Shown piece by piece: positions 17,204 through 24,085 of a stretch of DNA of 64,000 nucleotides (its first letter is position 1; each line of letters starts with the position of its first letter). A program made the translations under genes and the position numbers. Under the pieces are notes generated by a model. The model ran no database searches. It saw only the letters and a program-made list of their open reading frames with translations, and had not been told where the DNA came from. The DNA comes from Corynebacterium sp. HMSC074A01 (GTDB lineage: Bacteria; Actinomycetota; Actinomycetes; Mycobacteriales; Mycobacteriaceae): NCBI RefSeq assembly GCF_001831515.1, contig NZ_KV825598.1:21703-85702 (forward strand). Direction: 5' to 3'.

Positions 17204-17650
17204 TTAGAACGGGAGCTTGATGTTGCCCAGGCCCGGGAGTGCTCCGCCGCCAGCGACGACAGCGAGGATACCGAGCACGAGAGCGCCAATGCCGGTGCCG
17301 AGCAGGATGTTCGCGGTCTTACCCGGCTCCCAGCCGTTGGAAGCATCGCTCTTGATGGAGGACAGCAGTGCGGAGCTCGCCTCGTCCTGGCCTTCCTTCG
17401 GCTTAGCAAGGCCAGTAGCCTTGTCCTTGTTGTCCTTCCAGTACTGCTGAGCCTGCTCGTCGGTGATGTCGGAGGAGCTGACCTTCTTGCCGTCCTGCTG
17501 GTCACCCTCAGAGGAGCTGCCCTGGTTGTCGTTGGAGCTAGCGTTGGTGTCGTCCTTGCCCGGGTCCTTTGCGTCCTCAGCGTAAGCCGGAACGACGGCG
17601 AGGGACAGTGCGGTTGCGGCTGCGATTGCAGCGGTAGCGGTGCGCTTCAT
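17204..17650 (-). CDS. Small secreted protein with C-terminal membrane segment (family B, copy 1)
   Basis: This encodes 148 residues, starting at ATG 17650 (MKRTATAAIAAAT...VPAYA signal peptide). An in-frame upstream extension to 17707 lacks a ribosome-binding site. The mature region is very Ser/Asp/Asn/Gln-rich (residues about 24-60, likely disordered), followed by SSIKSDASNGWEPGK, one hydrophobic segment and the C-terminal LPGLGNIKLPF. No cysteines are present. The block S-L/I-K-x-D-A-x-x-G-x-x-x-G before the membrane segment is shared with the genes at 17938 and 18670. It is the most divergent and furthest downstream member of a four-gene array. Function unknown. Confidence 0.8.
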   Translation of the reverse strand: MKRTATAAIAAATALSLAVVPAYAEDAKDPGKDDTNASSNDNQGSSSEGDQQDGKKVSSSDITDEQAQQYWKDNKDKATGLAKPKEGQDEASSALLSSIKSDASNGWEPGKTANILLGTGIGALVLGILAVVAGGGALPGLGNIKLPF

Positions 17651-17885
17651 GAGGGAATCCTCTCTAATTGGGTTCGAGATACCGTATTGCACCTCGAGTG
17701 GGTTCAAACCTAAAGCCCAAGGCTTAAGGCCTGCAAGCTTTTGCCTGCCTAGTGGTTGGCAACTGCTTACTATTCATCACATCGAAGTGTGTAGCCGATA
17801 CGTTACGTAGGGCGATCACATTCTTCTACGTGTTTCATGTCACATATTGATAACGGATTATATAAGCCCTGCTTAAAGCGAAAAT

Positions 17886-17914
17886 CCCCACCCTCGCATG
17901 CGCGAAAAGTGGGG
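17886..17914 (-). terminator. Terminator of small secreted gene at 17938
   Basis: A CCCCAC/GTGGGG hairpin with an internal CGCGCATGCG-type stem, followed on the minus strand by ATTTTCGCTTT. Related hairpins follow the genes at 18670 and 19316. Confidence 0.7.
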
Positions 17915-17937
17915 AAGTTCTTGAAAAGCGCGCCGCC

Positions 17938-18363
17938 TTAGAACGGCAGGTTCGGGAGGGTCACACCCGGGATAACACCAGAGGCAGCGACGCCTCCGAG
18001 GACTGCGAGGACTGCGACAGCAATGCCGGTGCCTACGAGAATGTCATAGGTAGTGCCGAGCGGGTAGCCCTGGTTTGCGTCGTTCTTAAGAGAAGACGTG
18101 AGAGGGCTGGTCTTGCTGTCTTTGTTGGCTTCGCTGCTCGGCTTGAACACGCCATCCTCAGAGGACTGCGCGTACGGCTTGGAAAAACCACGGCCTTCTT
18201 CGAGGGCTTCTGCGATGACGGCAGCTCCAGCATAAATACCCAGCTCTTCATCCGTCACCTTCGACGAGGAATCGTGATTGGCGGCCGGAAGAGCCTGTGC
18301 GGGTGCTGCTGCCAGGGACAGAGCGGTGACTGCGGCGAGGGATGCTGCGGCAATGCGCTTCAT
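17938..18363 (-). CDS. Small secreted protein (family B, copy 2)
   Basis: This encodes 141 residues. Signal peptide MKRIAAASLAAVTALSLAAA with cleavage near AQA-LPAAN. The mature part has SSSKVTDEELGIYAGAAVIAEALEEGRGFSKP (not all in one motif), then SLKNDANQGYPLGTTYDILVG, one hydrophobic segment and the C-terminus GVIPGVTLPNLPF. It is about 75 percent identical by eye to the gene at 18670, including the ribosome-binding site, upstream inverted repeat and terminator, so the whole transcription unit was duplicated. Start at ATG 18363 with AGGAG upstream. No function known; the C-terminal segment and LPNLPF tail suggest membrane or envelope anchoring. Confidence 0.82.
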   Translation of the reverse strand: MKRIAAASLAAVTALSLAAAPAQALPAANHDSSSKVTDEELGIYAGAAVIAEALEEGRGFSKPYAQSSEDGVFKPSSEANKDSKTSPLTSSLKNDANQGYPLGTTYDILVGTGIAVAVLAVLGGVAASGVIPGVTLPNLPF

Positions 18364-18392
18364 TGGAATCTCCTAGTGGTGTTGAAGTTTGA

Positions 18393-18408
18393 TGCCAAGT
18401 GTATGGCA
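18393..18408 (-). promoter_or_regulatory. Promoter-operator inverted repeat (copy 1)
   Basis: TGCCA-AGTGTA-TGGCA. Read on the minus strand, the centre is TACACT, a possible -10 element about 35 bp before the start codon. The same arrangement precedes the gene at 18670. Confidence 0.5.
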
Positions 18409-18619
18409 ATGCACACAGAGTACAGTGGACTCCACCCGTCGTCCACCGTATTGGAAATTAACTTCTACACTGCTGATGTAATTCACAACTCGAAAGCAGC
18501 AAAGCTAGGAACCGCTCGTGGGCTCAGGTTCCGGCAGATTCCATCACGCAAGAGTGGCAAGCGAGAAATCCCGTTCCGGAAACCAATCGGACTAAAGAAC
18601 TGCTCCCAGAAACGCACAG

Positions 18620-18648
18620 CCCCACCCTCGCATGCGCGAGAAGTGGGG
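18620..18648 (-). terminator. Terminator of small secreted gene at 18670
   Basis: CCCCAC ... CTCGCATGCGCGAG ... GTGGGG, nearly the same hairpin as at 17886-17914, located 22 bp after the stop. Confidence 0.7.
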
Positions 18649-18669
18649 AAATCTGAAAAACGCGTAGCC

Positions 18670-19089
18670 CTAGAACGGCAGGTTCGGAAGGGTCACGCCC
18701 GGGATGACGCCAGACGCAGCCACGCCACCGAGAACCGCAAGGACTGCGACCGCAATACCGGTACCAACGAGGATGTCGTAGGTAGTGCCGACCGGGTAGC
18801 CCTGGTTTGCATCGTTCCTTAAGGACGAAGCGAGAGGGCCTTCTTTGTCCTCGTCATTGCTGCTCGACTTGAACACATCGTTTTCAGAGGATTGCATGAA
18901 CGGCTTCGAAAAGCCGGAGCCTTCTTGAAGGGCCTCCGCGATGACAGCTGCCCCAACGTAGAGGCCCGCCTCAACGTCCGTGACCTTCGAGGAAGAGTCG
19001 CGGTTGTAGCCCTCGAGAGCCTGGGCAGGCGCTGCTGCCAGGGACAGAGCGGTGGCTGCGGCGAGAGATGCTGCGGCAATGCGCTTCAT
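18670..19089 (-). CDS. Small secreted protein (family B, copy 3)
   Basis: This encodes 139 residues. Signal peptide MKRIAAASLAAATALSLAAA, cleavage near AQA-LEGYN. The mature region contains SSSKVTDVEAGLYVGAAVI, a Ser/Asp/Glu linker, SLRNDANQGYPVG and the same membrane segment and C-terminus (SGVIPGVTLPNLPF) as copy 2. The signal peptide and the last 60 residues are almost identical between the two, and the differences cluster in the exposed middle. This pattern fits recent duplication followed by diversification of the displayed part. Own promoter inverted repeat at 19118 and own terminator. Confidence 0.82.
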   Translation of the reverse strand: MKRIAAASLAAATALSLAAAPAQALEGYNRDSSSKVTDVEAGLYVGAAVIAEALQEGSGFSKPFMQSSENDVFKSSSNDEDKEGPLASSLRNDANQGYPVGTTYDILVGTGIAVAVLAVLGGVAASGVIPGVTLPNLPF

Positions 19090-19117
19090 TGGAATCTCCT
19101 AGTGATATTGAAGTTTC

Positions 19118-19135
19118 TTGCCAATTGTATGGCAA
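19118..19135 (-). promoter_or_regulatory. Promoter-operator inverted repeat (copy 2)
   Basis: TTGCCA-ATTGTA-TGGCAA is a perfect 6-bp-arm inverted repeat. On the minus strand its centre reads TACAAT, a good -10 hexamer about 35 bp before the ATG at 19089. A repressor bound to the arms would block the promoter. Confidence 0.55.
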
Positions 19136-19264
19136 CACACACAGCATATCGTGAAGTCTCAATTTTTAACGGCAATATGGGAAATTAATTTCATGCCGAG
19201 GTGGACTTCGCCAACTTGGGATTCGTCACTGCCACTCTGAAGAAGGCGGTTAGACACAAAAACT

Positions 19265-19293
19265 CCCCACTCTCGCAAGTGCGAGAAGTGGGG
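19265..19293 (-). terminator. Terminator of small secreted gene at 19316
   Basis: CCCCAC-TCTCGCA-AGT-GCGAGA-AGTGGGG hairpin, the third member of the conserved terminator set in this array. Confidence 0.7.
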
Positions 19294-19315
19294 AAGTTCC
19301 GAAAAACCCGATACC

Positions 19316-19783
19316 CTAGAACGGCAGGTTCGGCATGTTCGGCAGCAGGCCAGCCTGGTTGGCGACGAAGCCAACTGCACCGATGCCAACAGCGGCGACT
19401 GCGATCCAGGTCAGGATCCAGCCCGCCTGCGACGCCTTGTACGCCTGGTCCGCGCTGGAACCGCGCTCGACGGAACCGACCATCATGTCCTTTACACCAT
19501 CGGTTTGCGGGGCAGCTCCGTACCCATCTTCATCGAGCTTCTTGTCCAGCTTGCGCTTCTCAATGCCCTGTCGGGCACCTTCCTCGGCACCCTCGAGCGC
19601 GCCTTCCACGACGCCCTTCGGACCTTCAGCGGCGTCGCGAATGCCGTCGATCAACTCGGAATCTTTAGCCTTCTCGCGAACACCGTTGATAAAGTCGCTG
19701 TTCCCTTCAGCTGCCTGTGCGGGTGCGGCTGCGAGTGAGAGTGCGGTCACGCCAGCGAGACCGGCGGCAAGAATGCGCTTCAT
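19316..19783 (-). CDS. Small secreted protein (family B, copy 4)
   Basis: This encodes 155 residues. Signal peptide MKRILAAGLAGVTALSLAAA with AQA cleavage. The mature region is a long charged helix (INGVREKAKDSELIDGIRDAAEG and following, then EEGARQGIEKRKLDKKLDEDG), unlike the other members. It is followed by a membrane segment and the C-terminus AGLLPNMPNLPF. The retained N-terminus, single C-terminal hydrophobic segment and LP-x-x-P-F end place it in the same family, although the middle is different. It is first in the minus-strand array and is separated from the next gene by the 19265 hairpin. Confidence 0.78.
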   Translation of the reverse strand: MKRILAAGLAGVTALSLAAAPAQAAEGNSDFINGVREKAKDSELIDGIRDAAEGPKGVVEGALEGAEEGARQGIEKRKLDKKLDEDGYGAAPQTDGVKDMMVGSVERGSSADQAYKASQAGWILTWIAVAAVGIGAVGFVANQAGLLPNMPNLPF

Positions 19784-19918
19784 GTTGTCTCCTTCTGTAC
19801 TTGTGAAGCTCGATTGACACGTGCCTAGGTAGTGGGCAGTGGTGCAAGAGTATCGCTACTTTTTAGTATTTTCCACCCGCGGCGGTCATATACGCCAAAG
19901 CTCCAGGCCAGCGCACCT

Positions 19919-20257
19919 TTAGAGAATCAGGTTCACCAGAGCCATGTACGCGAGGGTGCCGGTGAAGATGGAGAGGCCCGGTGCGCGTCGCCAAGCATGG
20001 AGCCCAAGCGTCAGCGCGCTTGCAATGAGCGCAGCCGCAACGCCACCGGGGGAGTCGGTCGCTCCGCCGATGGTATAGACCACGAGCACGGTCATCACGC
20101 CGACTGGCATGTAGACGCCGAGGAACTCAATAAAGGGGCTTCCCTTGAGTAGTTTGAGGAAGGAGAAGGGTAGGGCTCTTAACGCCACTGTGACGATACA
20201 CACCGGGATGAGTACCGCCCACACCATTGCGGGGGTTACGTCTGCGGGCAGTCCCAT
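19919..20257 (-). CDS. azlD: Branched-chain amino acid exporter small subunit, AzlD/BrnE family
   Basis: This encodes 112 residues with about three to four membrane segments. ALRALPF near the N-terminus and the overall length match AzlD/BrnE. The start ATG at 20257 overlaps the azlC stop (TAATG) with GGAGG eight bases upstream, so the two are translationally coupled. In C. glutamicum BrnFE exports isoleucine, leucine, valine and methionine; the homologous pair here should act in amino acid export, though the substrate is not proven. No lrp-type regulator gene is adjacent. Confidence 0.88.
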   Translation of the reverse strand: MGLPADVTPAMVWAVLIPVCIVTVALRALPFSFLKLLKGSPFIEFLGVYMPVGVMTVLVVYTIGGATDSPGGVAAALIASALTLGLHAWRRAPGLSIFTGTLAYMALVNLIL

Positions 20258-20979
20258 TAACGCAACCTCCACGTGAGTTTCTTATCCAGCGCCGGCACCC
20301 AGTAGCGCACGAGCAGCAGGAGGAAGTAGGCGATGAGTGCAACCATGAGCATGGAGGAGGGAGTCAGCACAAAGGCAAGCACGCCCATGCCGGCCGCGAT
20401 CACAACCGCCCCGAGGTCGCGCGAAGATTTGAATGCCTCGTAGGCCAGGACAATAAAAAGGGCGTTCAGCGCGAACTCCATGCCCTGCACCGAGGAAGGA
20501 ATGATCTGCCCGGCGAGCGCGCCGATGATGCCCGGGACGACCCAGAGCAGCTGGCAGACCACCTGGATGGTCAACAACCGGGTGCCCGTCACTGGTGTGT
20601 TGGGGCCGCGGGCTGAGACGACGGCGTAGGACTCGTCGGTAAGCGCGTAGGCCGAGTAGCGGCGGCCCCACCAGGAGCGGATCCTGTGGCGCGGGTAGGT
20701 GAGTCCGTAGAAGATATGACGGAAGTTCACCATGAACCCGGTGACCGCTGCGGACAGCGGCCCAATGCCGGAGGCGACCATGTTGATTGCCAGGAACTCC
20801 ATCGAGCCGGCGTAGATCACGATTGAAAAGATCGGCGTCCACCACCAGGCGTATCCTGCCTGGGTCATGAGCAGTCCGAAGGCAAGGCCGAGCGGAATCA
20901 GCCCCAGCCCGACGAGCCACATGTCGCTGATGCCGCCGCGAATTTCCTCCAATGTTTCACGTGAAACAGTCACGCTCAC
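20257..20979 (-). CDS. azlC: Branched-chain amino acid exporter large subunit, AzlC/BrnF family
   Basis: This encodes 240 residues with about seven membrane segments. Characteristic AzlC blocks are GLGLIPLGLAFGLLM, IVIYAGSMEFLAI and NFRHIFYGLTY with TDESYAV. The GTG start at 20979 follows the yqgE stop directly. Codons 5-9 (VSRET) are a parS site at 20953-20968, the same pentapeptide encoded by parS copies in trpCF and the DUF6049 gene. It forms an exporter with the AzlD partner encoded downstream. Confidence 0.92.
   Translation of the reverse strand: MSVTVSRETLEEIRGGISDMWLVGLGLIPLGLAFGLLMTQAGYAWWWTPIFSIVIYAGSMEFLAINMVASGIGPLSAAVTGFMVNFRHIFYGLTYPRHRIRSWWGRRYSAYALTDESYAVVSARGPNTPVTGTRLLTIQVVCQLLWVVPGIIGALAGQIIPSSVQGMEFALNALFIVLAYEAFKSSRDLGAVVIAAGMGVLAFVLTPSSMLMVALIAYFLLLLVRYWVPALDKKLTWRLR
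20953..20968. other. parS: parS site 5 at the 5' end of azlC
   Basis: Exact TGTTTCACGTGAAACA, coding for V-S-R-E-T near the AzlC N-terminus. Confidence 0.95.
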
Positions 20980-21570
20980 CTACTCCGAATCCTCGGGGTT
21001 GGCTTGCCACCGTACGGGTTCGCGCCCCATGACGTCGCTCCACAAGTCGCCGTCAATGGGGCAGAGGACGTCCTCCGGCAGGGCGTCGGCAAGCAGCCAT
21101 TGGCCCGTGCTGAGGTCGTCGCGGAGCATCGCCAGGTCGAAGTAGGTCACGCCGATGTACATGCGCGCGTCCTCGACGTCGCGCATCAGCCGCTCCGGCT
21201 CCTTCGATCCGTGCAAGACCGCGAGCTTGTCCGTCAGCGGGTTCATGTGCAGGTGCGCGCTCGGGTCGATGCCATCCTTGGGCACGCCGACGAAACGCGC
21301 CGAGGAGACCTCCGCGAGGCCGCCGACACGGAAGTACGCGCTGTCGCCGGTGAGAAAATTGTCCCATCCGTCGTAGTGCTCGTTGACCTTCTTCTTCATC
21401 GGCAGGTGCAACATAAGCGCCTCTACCTCGTTGTCCTGCGGGTAAATGTCCAGGACCAAGAACACGGAGCGCTCGACCAACGGCTCCTTGAGCTCAGGGT
21501 TGGCCACCAACAGCTTGCCAGGCTTGAGCGATCCCAGGCCGCGATCACCTGGGATTAGGCGATCAGCCAT
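20980..21570 (-). CDS. yqgE: YqgE/AlgH family protein (UPF0301, DUF179)
   Basis: This encodes 196 residues, soluble, with the family start LKPGKLLVANPELKEPLVERSVFLVLD and the later GPV-like loop replaced by FRVGGLAEVSS. The actinobacterial form usually sits next to pcnA/cca as here. The biochemical role is unresolved (AlgH has been described as a transcriptional regulator and as a flavin-independent fold of unknown activity). The start ATG overlaps the cca stop by eight bases and the stop abuts the azlC GTG, so cca-yqgE-azlC-azlD form one minus-strand unit. Confidence 0.85.
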   Translation of the reverse strand: MADRLIPGDRGLGSLKPGKLLVANPELKEPLVERSVFLVLDIYPQDNEVEALMLHLPMKKKVNEHYDGWDNFLTGDSAYFRVGGLAEVSSARFVGVPKDGIDPSAHLHMNPLTDKLAVLHGSKEPERLMRDVEDARMYIGVTYFDLAMLRDDLSTGQWLLADALPEDVLCPIDGDLWSDVMGREPVRWQANPEDSE

Positions 21571-23059
21571 GCTGCGCCTCCCACCACTTCTTCAGCTCCG
21601 CGATTGCTTCGTCGCGCTCGAGCTCGCCGCGCTCGAGCCGCAATTCCTTCATGTATTTCCATGCTTTCCCCACCTCCGGGCCCGGTTCGAGCCCGAGAAT
21701 CTGCATTATTTCGTTCCCGTCCAAGTCGGGGCGCACCCGGGCCAAGTCCTCCTTGGCCGCGATGTCGGCGATGCGCTCCTCCAAGTGATCGTAGGTGCGC
21801 TGGAGCCTGCGCGCCTTCTTTGGATTCCTGGTGGTGCAATCGGCGCGCACAAGCTTGTGTAAGCGGGGGAGGAGCTCGCCTGCGTCCGTCACATAGCGAC
21901 GCACGGCGGAGTCCGTCCACTGACCCTCGCCGAAGCCATGGAAGCGCATGTGCAGGAAGACGAGCTGGCCGACGTCCTCGGTCACGTGCTTGGGGTACTT
22001 CAGCTTGCGCATGCGCTTGCGCGTCATCTTCGCCCCGACCACCTCGTGGTGGTGGAAGCTCACGCCGCCGCCCGGCTTCACCGCGCGGGTGTCCGGCTTG
22101 CCGATGTCGTGTAGAAGCGCCGCCCAGCGCAGCTTGAGGTCCGGGCCCTCGTCCTCCAGCTCGGTGGCCTGGCGCAGCACGGTCAGCGAGTGACGGTAGA
22201 CATCCTTGTGCTGCAGGTGCTCGTCCTGCTCCAATTGCAGGGCCGGGATCTCGGGAATCACTTCGTCGGCCAGACCCGTCTGGACCAGTACGTCGATGCC
22301 CTCCCAGGGACGCGCACCGAGCATGAGCTTGTCCAGCTCGGCCTGCACGCGCTCTACCGTGATCCGGTTGATCTCCTCGGCCATCTCCCGCATCGCATCG
22401 AAGACGCGGGGCGCAACCTCGAAGCCCAGTTGGGAAACGAACCGGGCGGCGCGCAGCATGCGCAGCGGGTCGTCCCGGAACGACACCTCCGGTGCTTGGG
22501 GCGTATCCAGACGGCGCGCGAGCAGATCCTCGAGGCCGCCGACGGGGTCGTGGAAGGTGGGGGCCAACGCGCCGTCGACAAGCGAAAGCTCGATTGCCAT
22601 CGCATTGCAGGCGAAGTCGCGGCGGACAAGATCGCCTTCGAGCGTGTCGCCGAAGGTGACCTCCGGGTTGCGGGTCACACCGTCGTACAAATCGGCGCGG
22701 AAGGTGGTGATCTCCACCTGTTTGCCCTGCTTGACTGCGGCAACGGTGCCGAACTCGATGCCCGCGTCCCAGGTCTTCTCGCCCCACGCGTCAAGGATCT
22801 CCTGGGTCACCTCCGGGCGCGCGGAGGTGGTGAAGTCGAGGTCGTGGCCGAGCTTGCCCAGCATCGCATCGCGCACCGGGCCACCGACTATATATAAGGT
22901 CTCGCCGCGCTCCGCGAAACACTGCGCCAGCGGGGTGAGGAAGTCGGCGAGCTCCATGACCCCTCGCTGCGCGCGCGCCATCAGCACGGCGGCCGCATTG
23001 GGGTCGTCCGCGTCGGGGAGGTCGAACAGGGGCGAAGAAGATTTCGGCGTAGTCACCAT
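21563..23059 (-). CDS. cca: CCA tRNA nucleotidyltransferase (PcnA-like)
   Basis: This encodes about 498 residues from ATG 23059; a GTG two codons upstream is an alternative and neither has a strong ribosome-binding site. The nucleotidyltransferase core shows IVGGPVRDAMLG (residues 57-68) and the metal-binding DLDF (73-76), followed by RRDFACNAMA and the RNA-binding DDPLRMLRAARF block. The C-terminal half carries an HD phosphohydrolase domain (LLHDIGKPDT, then HHHEVVG). It adds or repairs the CCA 3' end of tRNA. It is divergent from the Nudix gene, the same arrangement as pcnA and mutT4 in mycobacteria. Confidence 0.93.
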   Translation of the reverse strand: MVTTPKSSSPLFDLPDADDPNAAAVLMARAQRGVMELADFLTPLAQCFAERGETLYIVGGPVRDAMLGKLGHDLDFTTSARPEVTQEILDAWGEKTWDAGIEFGTVAAVKQGKQVEITTFRADLYDGVTRNPEVTFGDTLEGDLVRRDFACNAMAIELSLVDGALAPTFHDPVGGLEDLLARRLDTPQAPEVSFRDDPLRMLRAARFVSQLGFEVAPRVFDAMREMAEEINRITVERVQAELDKLMLGARPWEGIDVLVQTGLADEVIPEIPALQLEQDEHLQHKDVYRHSLTVLRQATELEDEGPDLKLRWAALLHDIGKPDTRAVKPGGGVSFHHHEVVGAKMTRKRMRKLKYPKHVTEDVGQLVFLHMRFHGFGEGQWTDSAVRRYVTDAGELLPRLHKLVRADCTTRNPKKARRLQRTYDHLEERIADIAAKEDLARVRPDLDGNEIMQILGLEPGPEVGKAWKYMKELRLERGELERDEAIAELKKWWEAQHG

Positions 23060-23143
23060 GCTCACGTTACCCGGACACGTCAAAGGAGAGGAAGGGCGTT
23101 GTGAAATACCACAACCGGCGCTGGGACGGATACGATAAGGCAG

Positions 23144-24085
23144 ATGACTGACAACACACGGCCCAACCGCACCGTCGGCAGCTCCAACAGCGCCGGCGGT
23201 GCTGGCGCGCGCGAAAAGGGCGGCGCTGGCGGGGAGAATGGTGCCGGTGGGGGCCAGCAGCGGCCGAAGCGACGCCGCCGTCGCAGGCGCGGGCGCGGCA
23301 ACCGGTCGGGCAGCAACCATAGCAACCACAGCAATCAGAACCAGCAGGGCCAGAATAAGGAACAGCACAACCAGCACTCCGGCCAGGGCGCAAGCGAGGC
23401 GGGGGAGGGCCGCGGCGGTCAGGGCGGCAAGCGCCGCCGCAACCGCAACCGCTCCGGAGCCAAGGGCGGCAGCAACAGCCGCAACCAGTCGGGCAAGCAC
23501 CCGGCAAGGCGGAAGCGCGGGCGCGGGCAGGGGAGTAACCGTCGTCAGTCGCAGTACAGCCACCGCTCGCAGTCGGGGATGGAAACGCGCGACGAGACCT
23601 CGGCCGGCGGCCTGGTGGTCTCCGGGATGGCCGAGGCGGTCAACCCGCAGAATAATAAGGTAGACATGTCGCAGATCTACGTCGCCTTGATCGGGCGGCT
23701 CGATCGGCGCCGTCGCCTGCTGTGGTCCATGCCGAAGGGGCACGTCGAAGACGGGGAGCACCAGTGGCGCACCGCGGAGCGCGAGGTGTGGGAGGAGACC
23801 GGCATTACCGGCGAGGCCTTCGACACCCTCGGCACCATCGACTACTGGTTCGTCTCCGACGGGGTGCGCATCCACAAGACCGTGCACCACAACCTGCTGC
23901 GCTACGTCGACGGCATCCTCAACGACGAGGACCCGGAGGTCACCGAGGTCGCGTGGGTGCCCATGAGCGAACTGATCGAGCGCCTCGCGTACGCGGATGA
24001 GCGCAAGCTCGCGCGCGTGGCCTATGACAAGATGCCCAACCTGGCGCGGGCGGAGGCCGAAGCCGGAAGGGCCACTCCGCGATGA
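23144..24085 (+). CDS. Nudix hydrolase with long basic low-complexity N-terminus
   Basis: This encodes 313 residues. Residues 1 to about 145 are Gly/Ser/Asn/Gln/Arg-rich with clusters of consecutive arginines, predicted disordered and likely nucleic-acid binding. The Nudix fold follows: the box at residues 199-221 reads [20 protein letters not shown] and continues TGI, an intact catalytic motif. In position it corresponds to mycobacterial mutT4, but the basic extension is much longer, and a homologous extension in other corynebacteria is probable. Substrates of MutT4-like proteins are nucleoside triphosphates or capped nucleotides. The stop overlaps the next start in ATGA. Confidence 0.85.
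   Translation: MTDNTRPNRTVGSSNSAGGAGAREKGGAGGENGAGGGQQRPKRRRRRRRGRGNRSGSNHSNHSNQNQQGQNKEQHNQHSGQGASEAGEGRGGQGGKRRRNRNRSGAKGGSNSRNQSGKHPARRKRGRGQGSNRRQSQYSHRSQSGMETRDETSAGGLVVSGMAEAVNPQNNKVDMSQIYVALIGRLDRRRRLLWSMPKGHVEDGEHQWRTAEREVWEETGITGEAFDTLGTIDYWFVSDGVRIHKTVHHNLLRYVDGILNDEDPEVTEVAWVPMSELIERLAYADERKLARVAYDKMPNLARAEAEAGRATPR

Noticed and set aside
19919..20979. azlC/azlD overlap as a frameshifted single gene
   Set aside because: TAATG overlap with an internal GGAGG is the normal two-gene arrangement of this exporter family.
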